A DNA stretch of 64,000 nucleotides from CAITWF01 sp038231575 (lineage in GTDB: Bacteria; Verrucomicrobiota; Verrucomicrobiia; Opitutales; Opitutaceae). The position numbers and the translations under genes are program-made. Location of the stretch: positions 5,192-69,191 of the forward strand of contig JBBRLB010000013.1 of NCBI GenBank assembly GCA_038231575.1, in the 5' to 3' direction. Positions 44,408 to 52,818 of the stretch are shown here, in pieces (the stretch's first letter is position 1; every line of letters begins with the position of its first letter). Under the pieces are notes generated by a model. It worked only from the letters and a program-made list of their open reading frames with translations, had not been told where the DNA came from and made no database searches.

Positions 44408-46819
44408 CTACTCCGCGCGCAGCGCCGTCATCGGATCGACCGACGCGGCTTTGCGCGCAGGGATCCAGCAGGCGAGGGCGGCGACCGCGATCAACAGCGC
44501 GGGCACACCGGCATAAATCATTGGATCGCCAATCGGCACGCCGACGAGTTTTTGGCTGAACCACCAGCCGAAGGCGAACGCCACCACCCAGCCCACCGCC
44601 GCGCCGACGAGCACGACCTTCATGCCTTCACGCAGCATCAGGCCGACGACCGACGCGGGCGTCGCCCCGAGCGTGAGGCGCACGCCGATCTCCTGCGTGC
44701 GCTGCGCGAGCGAGTAGGCGAGCACCGCGTAGAGTCCGATCGCGGCGAGCGCGAGGGCGAGCGGGCCCAGGATGCTGAGCATCTGTGCGGGCGTGCGCTG
44801 GAGGAAGAGGCTGTTGTCGATGTGCTGCGCGAGCGTGCGGCCGTCGTAAACGGAGACCTCGGCGTCGAGCGTGTGAAACGCGTCGCGCACCGCCGGCAGC
44901 AACCGCAGCGGATCGCCGGAAGTTACGCGGAGATGAAACACCGGCGTGAACAGCCACAGGTTGCGCGCGTTGGGCCACGCGGCGGGTTGCGGACGCTCGG
45001 CGAGGGTTTCGTATTTCGCGTTGCGCACGACGCCGACGACTTCGAAATCCGCGTCGTCGAGATGAAAGTGGTGGCCGAGCGGCGAGATGCCCGGCCAGAA
45101 ACGTCGCGCCATCTCCTCGTTGATTACGGCGTCCGGCGAACGCTTCGGTTCGTCAAGCGGCGCCAGGTCGGTCCCGGCAAGGAGCGGAATCCCCATCGCG
45201 GTGAAATACCCGGACGTGGTGTTGAAAAAAATAATTTGGTTGGTCTCGCCCGGCAGGCGGGGCGCACCGTCGATCGTGATGCCGCTCTTTGGCGCACCGC
45301 GGACATCGAGCGGCAGGAGATTGGTGGCGGCGACGGCCTCGACGCCGGGGAGTTGGGCGAGGCGCGCCTGGGCGTCGCGGATAAAGGAACGCATGGCCGG
45401 CCGCGAATACCCGCGCCCCACGAGATCGGCGGTAACGAGCAGCACGCGATCGGGCGTGAAGCCGGGGTTGATCGTCTGGGCGTTGTGAAAACTTTTCGTG
45501 AACAGGCCGGCGAGCACGAGCACGACGAGCGCGACGGCGACCTCGGCCGCGACGAGCACGTCGCGCAACCGGCTGCGTCCGCCGACCGAGCCGCGGCCCC
45601 CGCGCAACGCCTGCTGCACGTCGCCGCGCGCGAGTTGCAGTGCGGGCGCGAGGCCGAAGAGCACGCCGCACGCGACGCCCGTGCCGCCCGCGAAGAGCAG
45701 TCCGCGCCAGTCGAGCACGGCGTTGAGCCGGATGGGCATGTTGGTCGGGACGGGCGCGTGACGCAGCACATCGATGCCCCAGAGTGAAAGCACCGCTCCG
45801 AGCGCCGCGCCGGCGAGCCCGAGCAGCAGGCTCTCGAACAACAACTGGCGAATGATCCGGCCCGCGCCCGCGCCGCACGCGAGCCGGATGCCGATCTCGC
45901 GCGAGCGGACGCTCGCGCGCGCGAGGAGGAGATTGGCGGTGTTGACGCACACGACGAACAGCACGAGCGCAGCGAACAATTGCAGCGTGGCGAGGGCCGT
46001 CGTGAGGATCGCGCCGCCACGGGGATTGCGCCAGACCGGCAGGAGTTCGAAGCGGATGCCGTCGTTGGTGTCGGGATGCTCGGCGCTGAGCGAGCGCGCA
46101 GCGGCGGCGAGTTCACCCTCGGCTTGCGCGCGCGAGACGCCGGGCTTGAGCGCGGCGAGCAACACATAGGAGCGGTTGTCGCGGTGCGAAAGTTCGCTCG
46201 TGGCCGGCGTCAACTCGGTCGCCATCGTGAGCGGCAACCACACCTCGAACGCGAGCGACGTCCACCCGCCCGCGAACGCCGCGGGCGCGACCCCAATCAC
46301 CGTAAGCGTGCGGTTGTTGAGTTTGATCGTCTGGCCGATCGCATCGGCGCGGCCGCCGAACTGGTGCAGCCACAAATTATGGGAGATGACGGCGACGGGC
46401 GCGCCGCCGATGGTGGCGGCCTCGTCGGGTCGGAAGAAGCGCCCGAGCGCGGGCCGCACGCCGAGAGCGGCGAAAAAATTACCCGAGACGAATTCGCCCC
46501 AGAGGCGTTCGCCTTTCTCGTTCTCGCCGAAATTAAACGTGCGCGGTCGTTGCGCGACGAGGCGGGCGACCGACGGCAGCCGCTCGATGAGATCCCGATA
46601 CTCGAGCCACGACGCGCCGACGTAACTGCCCGCAGCGTTGCGCGGCTCGACACAGAGCAAGTCCGCTGCGACGCCCGGCAGCGGCCGCAGGATCGCGCCG
46701 TTGAGCCAACTGAAGACCGTGGTGTTCGCGCCGATGCCGATCGCGAGCGAGAGAATGACCACCAGCGAAAGCCCGCGGGCTTTCGTGAGAGTGCGGAACG
46801 CGTATTTGAGATCGGACAT
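44408..46819 (-). CDS. ADOP-type FtsX/MacB permease 10
   Basis: 803 aa, first gene of the array in transcription order. The N-terminus MSDLKYAFRTLTKARGLSLV has KARG for KSPG. The first core is FFAALGVRPALGRFFRPDEA, IGQTIKLNNRTLTVIGVAP. The FtsX block FVVCVNTANLLLARASVRSRE has LACGAGAGRIIRQLLFES, where LGAxRG has become CGAGAG. The half-site is PALQLARGDVQQALRGGRGS. The tail is WIPARKAASVDPMTALRAE. The 390-bp region upstream carries short repeats and palindromes. Confidence 0.9.
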   Translation of the reverse strand: MSDLKYAFRTLTKARGLSLVVILSLAIGIGANTTVFSWLNGAILRPLPGVAADLLCVEPRNAAGSYVGASWLEYRDLIERLPSVARLVAQRPRTFNFGENEKGERLWGEFVSGNFFAALGVRPALGRFFRPDEAATIGGAPVAVISHNLWLHQFGGRADAIGQTIKLNNRTLTVIGVAPAAFAGGWTSLAFEVWLPLTMATELTPATSELSHRDNRSYVLLAALKPGVSRAQAEGELAAAARSLSAEHPDTNDGIRFELLPVWRNPRGGAILTTALATLQLFAALVLFVVCVNTANLLLARASVRSREIGIRLACGAGAGRIIRQLLFESLLLGLAGAALGAVLSLWGIDVLRHAPVPTNMPIRLNAVLDWRGLLFAGGTGVACGVLFGLAPALQLARGDVQQALRGGRGSVGGRSRLRDVLVAAEVAVALVVLVLAGLFTKSFHNAQTINPGFTPDRVLLVTADLVGRGYSRPAMRSFIRDAQARLAQLPGVEAVAATNLLPLDVRGAPKSGITIDGAPRLPGETNQIIFFNTTSGYFTAMGIPLLAGTDLAPLDEPKRSPDAVINEEMARRFWPGISPLGHHFHLDDADFEVVGVVRNAKYETLAERPQPAAWPNARNLWLFTPVFHLRVTSGDPLRLLPAVRDAFHTLDAEVSVYDGRTLAQHIDNSLFLQRTPAQMLSILGPLALALAAIGLYAVLAYSLAQRTQEIGVRLTLGATPASVVGLMLREGMKVVLVGAAVGWVVAFAFGWWFSQKLVGVPIGDPMIYAGVPALLIAVAALACWIPARKAASVDPMTALRAE

Positions 46820-47208
46820 GGGAGCGGTCAGCTTTCAGCGATCAGCTGTCAGCTTGGGGTAGAAGAGGCGAGAAATTGGTTTTCGATTGTTGAACTGAAA
46901 GCGGATCGCTGAGTGCCGCTCGTTCCAGCAGATGGGAGCTGATGGCTTAACGCTTGCCGCTCACGTCGCCGTTGCGCGTTGAACCCGCGGCCGGGCGCAA
47001 AGGTTACGGCTTCCTGCGACAAACTCTGATGCGAAGCGGGCAGCCAAAAAGGGGGCAGAAGCGGGGTCGTGGAGCATTTCGAATTCGTCGATCAATCCGC
47101 TGGCGGGCGCGGCTCGGGCGCGCGTCAGCGCGCTGACCTACCCTTGATTCAACTGACTCACTCACCGCCGTTGAATCGCGACGCGATTCCCCTTGGCGGA
47201 CAATCGAC
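46820..47208. other. 389-bp gap with repeats and palindromes
   Basis: It holds a TCAGCTTTCAGCGATCAGCT-type short repeat at 46828-46855, a 14-bp palindrome (GTCAGCGCGCTGAC, 47124-47137) and the hairpin at 47166-47198. A minus-strand frame near 46960-47135 encodes a peptide with LIDEFEMLHDP but has no start and no family. No confident gene. Confidence 0.45.
47166..47198 (-). terminator. hairpin after the DUF4097 gene
   Basis: An inner perfect 8-bp stem (GAATCGCG-A-CGCGATTC, 47173-47189) is nested in outer CCGCC/GGCGG arms, 11 nt past the DUF4097 stop. No U-run follows, so Rho-independent termination is only likely. Confidence 0.5.
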
Positions 47209-47955
47209 TCAGCGCTGCGCGATCCGGACGGAGCCGTTGACGGTCTCGGCCTTGATGGTGGCCGCGCCGGTGCCGATGTTGCCGCGGAGCGTGTGGCGGC
47301 TGGTCTGCTCGATCGTGATCGGGAAATCACAACGGGTGCTGCCGTTGACGGTGGAGAGAGCAACGTGCGCGTTGGTGTCCGCCGGGAGCGTGAGTTCGCA
47401 GGAGCCGTTGACGGATTCGGCGGCGATGTGCCGGCCCGCGGCGACGGCGGCGAATTGGGCGCGAATCGAACCGTTGACGGTTTCGAGCTGCACGTCGCCA
47501 CCGAGATCGGTGGCGTGGATCCCGCCGTTCACTGTCGCGAGCGTGACCGCGCCACGGACGCCGGTGACGGTGATGGCGGAGTTGACGCAGCCAATTTTTT
47601 CGAGGGTGGCGCCGGCGGGAACCTTGATGGTGTAGTGAACCTCGCCGCGCACGTTGCTGGTGAACCAGCCGGTCTTGTCGTGGACGCTCTTGACGGCGAC
47701 GTGGTCGGCCTGCGCGTCGACCTCGATGTGGATCCGGGCGAGATCCGCGGGAGAGTTGGCGCGCTTGACGGCCTCGATCTGAACCTCGTTTTTGTCCCAC
47801 GCGACGACCTCGACGGCGCCATTGATATTGGAGAGGCGGAACGTGCCGTGGGCTGGCAGCGGGCAGGTCTGCGAGAATTTCTCGGACTCGGAAAAGCCGG
47901 CAAACGCGGTGCTGGCCAGCAAGAGGGCGAGGCAGGGGAGGCGGAGTAATTTCAT
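47209..47955 (-). CDS. DUF4097 family exported protein
   Basis: 248 aa with a signal peptide (MKLLRLPCLALLLASTAFA). The mature protein is a right-handed beta array with repeated (T/S)VNGS(I/T/C/V) turns: CVNSAITVTGVRG, TVNGGIHATDLGG, TVNGSIRAQ, SVNGSCELTLP, STVNGSTRCDFP and a final ETVNGSVRI. This is the DUF4097 (LiaF-like) pattern. Members are found in envelope-stress or anti-sigma contexts, but no such partner is adjacent here. It is monocistronic, with a hairpin downstream. Confidence 0.85.
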   Translation of the reverse strand: MKLLRLPCLALLLASTAFAGFSESEKFSQTCPLPAHGTFRLSNINGAVEVVAWDKNEVQIEAVKRANSPADLARIHIEVDAQADHVAVKSVHDKTGWFTSNVRGEVHYTIKVPAGATLEKIGCVNSAITVTGVRGAVTLATVNGGIHATDLGGDVQLETVNGSIRAQFAAVAAGRHIAAESVNGSCELTLPADTNAHVALSTVNGSTRCDFPITIEQTSRHTLRGNIGTGAATIKAETVNGSVRIAQR

Positions 47956-48064
47956 GGCGGGAGACGGGGAAGGTGGCGCAGGGAGTCGGAGCTATAACCC
48001 GCCTCAACGCGAAAAGTTTCGGGAAAGTCCAAGCCGTCCGCTCGCTAAGACTGTCCCGCTCGAC

Positions 48065-48433
48065 CTAGCTCGTCGTGAACCGCGTCGTGATCGTCTTGAT
48101 CCGGGCGACAACGGATTCGCCCGCGCGGTGGATGGCTTCCTCGGACGTCTGCGGCGGAGTGGGCGAGACGGCCATCGTCATCACGTCGAGTGCAAGCATC
48201 ACTTGGGAGCCGGCGCGCGCGTAGGCCTCGTGGAAGTCGGTGGCTTGATCGATTTCGGACACGGCGGACTTTTCCCAAGTCGCCGCGTCGATGATGTGCT
48301 TGTCGGGCAGCGCGGGATGGGCGAGGTGGAGTTCTCGCGCGTGGCCCACGATCAGTTTGATCACGCGTTGCAGCGCGTCGAACTGGTCGGCCTCGGCGAG
48401 GCGCCGGAGGCTAAGCGCCAGCGTGTCGATCAT
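48065..48433 (-). CDS. hypothetical helical protein; start blurred by an A9 tract
   Basis: 122 aa as read from the ATG at 48433. No family is recognised. The sequence is mostly helical (LRRLAEADQFDALQRVIKLI). The same frame is open above this ATG with sensible residues (NLQREVAPSIA), but has no start. An ATG at 48486 lies one frame off and is joined to it across nine A residues (T9 on the plus strand at 48465-48473). With one A more, the two would form one 140-aa protein beginning MAAIQKKNLQREVAPSIA. So the gene is either frameshifted, slippage-dependent, or starts internally. Confidence 0.55.
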   Translation of the reverse strand: MIDTLALSLRRLAEADQFDALQRVIKLIVGHARELHLAHPALPDKHIIDAATWEKSAVSEIDQATDFHEAYARAGSQVMLALDVMTMAVSPTPPQTSEEAIHRAGESVVARIKTITTRFTTS

Positions 48434-48492
48434 CGCGATGCTCGGCGCAACTTCGCGCTGCAGATTTTTTTTTGGATCGCCGCCATGGCGGT

Positions 48493-48618
48493 CTACGCCC
48501 GTTCGATCTCCTTGAGCAGGGCCCGATCAGCGGGATTGGTTTTCAGTTGGGCGAGCAGCTCGTTGCCCGACTTCAGCAACTCGGCATGATGGAGGTCATG
48601 GAGCCGGGCGGTAGGCTG
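48493..48618 (-). pseudogene. 3' fragment of a small helical gene
   Basis: After an in-frame TGA at 48619-48621 there are 41 codons with a protein-like end: AELLKSGNELLAQLKTNPAD then RALLKEIERA and TAG. There is no ATG; a TTG at 48579 could start a 28-aa peptide. The stop is 6 nt before the ATG at 48486, so this was probably the upstream partner of the A9 gene, cut at its 5' end by the repeat-bearing sequence at about 48615-48660. Confidence 0.4.
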
Positions 48619-48674
48619 TCAGCTTTAACCGATAAATTTGAGGCAGAAGAAAGCAAAGCCACTGGTTTGGAGCT

Positions 48675-48701
48675 AGCGCTTAAAGCTTAGCGCTTAGCGC
48701 T
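48675..48701. repeat. AGCGCTTAAAGCTTAGCGCT repeat
   Basis: AGCGCTTA, AAGCTTAGCGCTTA and GCGCT units in tandem, partly palindromic, related to 32057-32082. It supplies the last codons and stop of the DUF2809 gene. Confidence 0.55.
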
Positions 48702-49099
48702 CGCTCGCGTGACGCGCCCGCGCGCTCCAGCCCGGCGGCGGCGGCGACGCCGAGGAAGTAAGAGAGGAAATCCCGCGGATCGAAACCGCTGCCCAACACC
48801 AGGTGTCCGAGCGGCGTGGCACGCAGAGCGTCCAACCACGGACGATGATAGAGCTGGCTCGTTTCCACCCCGAAGCAGATCGCGAGCGCCGCTGCGGTGC
48901 GCGTCGCCCACCGCGCGCGGGGAAGCAGGACGCTCAGCCAATAGAAAATCATCATAGCCCAGAGCGCATCGCCGAGAATGTCGCGCACGACCGGGTTGAG
49001 GCCCGAGCCCGCGCGGTGCACCACCAACCCCACGAGCATCGTCGCGACGGCGCAGGCGGCGGACCGGGTCCGGTGGCGGTGGTTGTCGGACGGGCTCAT
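48680..49099 (-). CDS. DUF2809 membrane protein
   Basis: 139 aa, four predicted membrane segments (about 14-30, 43-60, 66-80, 110-124). The family marks are GDALWAMMIFYW, GVETSQLYHRPWLD, GHLVLGSGFDPRDFLSYFLG. The function of the family is unknown. The C-terminal residues ALSAKL are encoded by the intergenic repeat at 48675-48701, so the natural end may have been replaced. It begins 42 nt after the P450-fusion stop on the same strand and is probably co-transcribed. Confidence 0.85.
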   Translation of the reverse strand: MSPSDNHRHRTRSAACAVATMLVGLVVHRAGSGLNPVVRDILGDALWAMMIFYWLSVLLPRARWATRTAAALAICFGVETSQLYHRPWLDALRATPLGHLVLGSGFDPRDFLSYFLGVAAAAGLERAGASRERALSAKL

Positions 49100-49141
49100 C
49101 GGCGTCGGCGAACCGCGCGCTCAACCCTCGAGGCGCATCGC

Positions 49142-52100
49142 TCAGTTATTTTTCCCGGCGAGCGGCACGACCTTCAATCGCACTTCGTTGCGCGGGCGGC
49201 TGTAGACGTGGAGCGTGACTTGATCGGCGAGCGGACGCTCGAACAGGCCTTGATCGTCGAGAATTTCGAGGTCGACCATCGCGAGCACGTTATCGACCAC
49301 GAGCAACATTTCGTCCGAGGCGAACCAGCGGCCCTGACACGCATGCGCGCCGGCCCCGAAGGGCAGGTGGCGGCTCGCGGGCTGGCCGTGGGGTCGCGGG
49401 GTGGGACGCGTGCGCGAGTCGGACGCATCCGTCTTCGGTTCGACGATCTCCTTCGCCACGCCGGCGGCGGACGTCCAGCGGTTCGCATCGAATTTTTCCG
49501 GATTCGTCCAGTGCGCCGGGTTGGTCTGGATCAGGAAGGGGCAGACGAAGATGGGCGAGCCCTGCGGGATGGCGACACCATCGATCACAGTGTCGCGCGC
49601 GGCGGTGCGGAAGAAGAGCGACGTCACGGGCGGATGCAGGCGCATCTCCTCCTTGATCGCGCGGACGATTTCTCGGCGATCGCCGCGGAGGGTCGCGGTG
49701 GTGCGCAGGTGCGCGGCGCGATACAGCGTCCAGAACAGCGCCATCGTCGGCGCCTGCGCCAGCACATACATCACCGCGTTGTGCAGCACTTCGCCCGGCT
49801 CGAGGTCGCCGCTCTCGAGGCATTGGCGCAGGGAGTGACCCACCGAGCCGGGCCGGGTGGCGCCGCGCACGGCCTCCATCACGCGCGCGTGGAGCAGCGC
49901 GGCGTCGCGATGGTCGACGTAGAAAAATCCCTTGCCGGACAGCACGCGATCGATCAAGTCCGCGAAGTCGAGCGCCGCCGCGTCGTCGAAACAGTGGAAG
50001 GTCGTCTGGAAAAAAATCCGGGCGCGGATCTCGAGGACGATGCGATAGATCTCCTTGAGCAGATCGATCTCGCCGCGCTGCGCCCAGGTGCGGACGCGTT
50101 CGCGCACGATCTCGGCCATTTCAGGCAGGTCGGACTCGTAGCCGGTCACGAAATATTCCTCGCAGACGCTGCGATAGCCGAGCCAGTAGCCGTCGACGCC
50201 GCCCCAGAGCAGGGACTTCACGCCGAAGGGCGAATAGGTATCGAGTGGGAAACGCGAATCGCGGACGTAGTCGCGCGGCCGGTTCAGCACCTGTTCCACC
50301 ATTTCCTCGCTGCGGATGTAGAAGACCGTGGGACCGAACGGGCCGAGCGGGCGGAACGTCGCATACTTCGTGGCGGAGCCGAACGCCGAGAACATCGCGC
50401 TGTAGATCCGCGACTCACCCCGCTGGAGGATGAAGAAAATGTAGCGCACGCTCCGGTTGCGCCCGAGTCCGGTGACGAGCAGCGTCGCGGCGATCGCGGT
50501 GGCGCCGAGAGCGAGCGGTCCCGCCGCGGAGGCGAGACGCAGCGTGCCGCCGAGCAGGACGATCGCTGCCACCCCGGCGACGGCGAGGGCCGCGTGACGA
50601 TGCCGCAGCACGAAACGGATGATCGCTTCGCGCGCGCGCACGATCGGCGAGACCGGCTCGCTCGATTTTACGCGGGTGGGGTAGCTCGGGCCGTGCCGCA
50701 GGCGGGCGTCGTCGAAGTCCATCACGCGCGTGATCGCTTCCAGCAGCGAAGGCACGGGCACGGATTGGTTGGGTGGCAGCACGCCCGGAAAGAGCGTGTC
50801 GAGAAACGCGTCCATGTCGCGCACGCCGAGGCCGCGGAAACGCAGGGCGACGTCCTCCCGGCGCACCCGGGCGTCACCCGGCGGGTGCCACGAGGCGAGC
50901 AGATTTTGGATCCGGCGGAGCGGATAACCGGATTCGGCGAGGGCCTGGCCGTGGTGCGCCGGGCAGGACGCCGGCGGCGCGTCGGCGTGAGGCGTGGCCC
51001 CACGGTGCGCGGGACACGAGGGCGGCGGTGCGGCAGGAACCGGAGTTTTCGCCCGATGGGCCGGGCATTCAGGGGGTGGTTCGGCCTGAGGTCCCGGAGC
51101 CAAAGTGAGATTCTTCCCGTGATGGGCCGGACACGAGGGCGGCGGGGTTTCGGCCAACGCGATCGGTGCGGTCGTGGTGGTCGCGGTCGTTTCCCAAGGG
51201 CCGGTCGTGCGGGAGATGAAGGAACGGCCGGCCGGCTCGCATCCGCCACAGAGCGTGCCCACGCCAATGGCCGTGCGGAGCGAATCAAAATCGGTGCCGA
51301 CCTCCTCAATCGCGGCGGACATTTCGGACGCGCCGATCCCGAGGCACGGGCAGATTTTTCCTTCGAGGCCGTTGCAACACGCCTTCGCGTCGCCGCCGAG
51401 ATAACCCGTGCGCACGAACCGGCGCAGGTCCAGCGCAGTCAGCGTGTCGAGCAGGGCGACGCGGTGATAGAGCTCGCCCAGATCAGCGCCGACACCCTCA
51501 GCGGCGACGCCGTGGATCACACAGGACTCGATGCGGCTGTTCTTGCGCGACTTCACGATGACGCGCAACTCGCGTCGCAGCGGGCCATCGGCGAAAGCGA
51601 CCGCTTCGCGATCACCGGTCACCTCGTCGGCGCCGGCGTTGGCGAAGACGACGACGCCCCGCTCGAGGATCCGCGTCGACACCACACCGCTCGTGGGCTC
51701 GCCGCGGACGGTCGTGATGGACTTTTGGCCGTCGACGTCGCCGAGGAAGACGCTCAGCCGCCGGCTCTGGGGCAGCGTGTAAACCTGCGCGAGCGAATCG
51801 AAGAACTGGGTCGAGCCCGGGTGGGCGGCGTGCCAGGCGCGGAAAGCGCCGGCCTCAATCCGCAGGGCTGCGAGATCGTTCTCGGCGAGGACGGTGGCGG
51901 CGCGCGGCTTGTCGTGCAGGACCCCGAGCTCGCCGATGATCTGGCCGGCCGCGATGCGGGCGAGTTCACGCGTCGCGCCGTTGCGATGCTGCACGACCAC
52001 GGCGACGCCGGAGAGAATCAGGAAAGCGGCGTCCGACGGCTCGCCCTCGTGGATGATCGTGGCGTCGGTCGGAAAGGCGACGCGCGCGACGCCCTCCGCC

Positions 52101-52594
52101 GATTCATGGAGCCGGCCGGAAGCGAAGGCTTCCAGCGATCGGCGCAACCGATCGTAGGCCTGCTGCGCACCGTTGCGCTCGAACGTTTCGGCGTTCCGTC
52201 CCGCGCGGGCGATCTGCCGGCGAAAGATTTCGGCGCCGATCTCGGCGCAACGGCAGGCCCGCGATGCCCGCACCGTGGCGTTGCGTTTGCCGAGCGAGGA
52301 CCCGAGGAGCGCCTGTTCGCCAAAGTAGGCGCCCGACTGCAGCTCGGCGAAGCGGAGTTCGCGGCCGTCCGTCTCGAGGCGCAGCACCTCCACGGTCCCG
52401 CTCAGCAAAACGTAAAACGCCTCGCCCAGCTCATCCTGCTCGATGATCGCGGTGCCCGACGGCACCACGATCACGTTGCACGTGGCGATCACTTCGTCAC
52501 GCGTGGCGTCGGTGAGCTCTGCCAACGGCGGGCAGGCGCGGAGCAGGCCGAGGTCGGTGGCGGAAAGCTCGATGCGTTGTTGGACGGTGGACAT
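49142..52594 (-). CDS. cyclic-nucleotide-binding / BFD [2Fe-2S] / cytochrome P450 fusion
   Basis: 1150 aa from the ATG at 52594. Two cNMP-binding domains lie at about 36-130 (AFYVLLSGTVEV, YFGEQALLG) and 172-255 (AAFLILSGVAVV, IGELGVLHDKPRAATV). A region of unknown fold covers 280-395. A BFD-type [2Fe-2S] site has Cys415-x-Cys417, then 31 residues, then Cys449-x-x-Cys452. A proline-rich linker holds four Cys-Pro-Ala-His motifs (Cys488, 510, 527, 544). About 665-710 has two hydrophobic segments. A P450 domain spans about 720-1150: ExxR at 982-985 (EEMRLHPP), FDANRW at 1035-1040 and the heme loop FGAGAHACQG with Cys1086. The I-helix reads AQAPT, lacking the usual acid before Thr. It may be a membrane-bound oxygenase gated by a nucleotide, iron or redox signal; the substrate is unknown. 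Confidence 0.88.
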   Translation of the reverse strand: MSTVQQRIELSATDLGLLRACPPLAELTDATRDEVIATCNVIVVPSGTAIIEQDELGEAFYVLLSGTVEVLRLETDGRELRFAELQSGAYFGEQALLGSSLGKRNATVRASRACRCAEIGAEIFRRQIARAGRNAETFERNGAQQAYDRLRRSLEAFASGRLHESAEGVARVAFPTDATIIHEGEPSDAAFLILSGVAVVVQHRNGATRELARIAAGQIIGELGVLHDKPRAATVLAENDLAALRIEAGAFRAWHAAHPGSTQFFDSLAQVYTLPQSRRLSVFLGDVDGQKSITTVRGEPTSGVVSTRILERGVVVFANAGADEVTGDREAVAFADGPLRRELRVIVKSRKNSRIESCVIHGVAAEGVGADLGELYHRVALLDTLTALDLRRFVRTGYLGGDAKACCNGLEGKICPCLGIGASEMSAAIEEVGTDFDSLRTAIGVGTLCGGCEPAGRSFISRTTGPWETTATTTTAPIALAETPPPSCPAHHGKNLTLAPGPQAEPPPECPAHRAKTPVPAAPPPSCPAHRGATPHADAPPASCPAHHGQALAESGYPLRRIQNLLASWHPPGDARVRREDVALRFRGLGVRDMDAFLDTLFPGVLPPNQSVPVPSLLEAITRVMDFDDARLRHGPSYPTRVKSSEPVSPIVRAREAIIRFVLRHRHAALAVAGVAAIVLLGGTLRLASAAGPLALGATAIAATLLVTGLGRNRSVRYIFFILQRGESRIYSAMFSAFGSATKYATFRPLGPFGPTVFYIRSEEMVEQVLNRPRDYVRDSRFPLDTYSPFGVKSLLWGGVDGYWLGYRSVCEEYFVTGYESDLPEMAEIVRERVRTWAQRGEIDLLKEIYRIVLEIRARIFFQTTFHCFDDAAALDFADLIDRVLSGKGFFYVDHRDAALLHARVMEAVRGATRPGSVGHSLRQCLESGDLEPGEVLHNAVMYVLAQAPTMALFWTLYRAAHLRTTATLRGDRREIVRAIKEEMRLHPPVTSLFFRTAARDTVIDGVAIPQGSPIFVCPFLIQTNPAHWTNPEKFDANRWTSAAGVAKEIVEPKTDASDSRTRPTPRPHGQPASRHLPFGAGAHACQGRWFASDEMLLVVDNVLAMVDLEILDDQGLFERPLADQVTLHVYSRPRNEVRLKVVPLAGKNN

Positions 52595-52672
52595 GTGGGG
52601 TGATGCGAGCGCGCGGTCGGCTAGGCGTGCGGTCCTGCTCTTGGTGCCGAGCGTGCAGGGGAAGGATGGGCC

Positions 52673-52731
52673 GGGCGCTCCGCGCACGGCCAAGCCTTAC
52701 GGGTGCACTCGGGGCCGTGCGCGAAGCGCCC
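52673..52731. terminator. large GC-rich stem-loop
   Basis: The arms GGGCGCTCCGCGCACGGCC (52673-52691) and GGCCGTGCGCGAAGCGCCC (52713-52731) pair at 18 of 19 positions around a 21-nt loop. It lies between the Tgt-MnmD stop and the P450-fusion start. It is probably a terminator or a barrier structure. A direct repeat of GTCACGCG follows at about 52744 and 52771. Confidence 0.6.
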
Positions 52732-52818
52732 GATCCACCTCAAGTCACGCGTAGCGCGAGCGGCATTTTGAGTCACGCGGAGCATGAAGGGTGGCGTCGC
52801 GCTGGCCGTCAATCGAGC

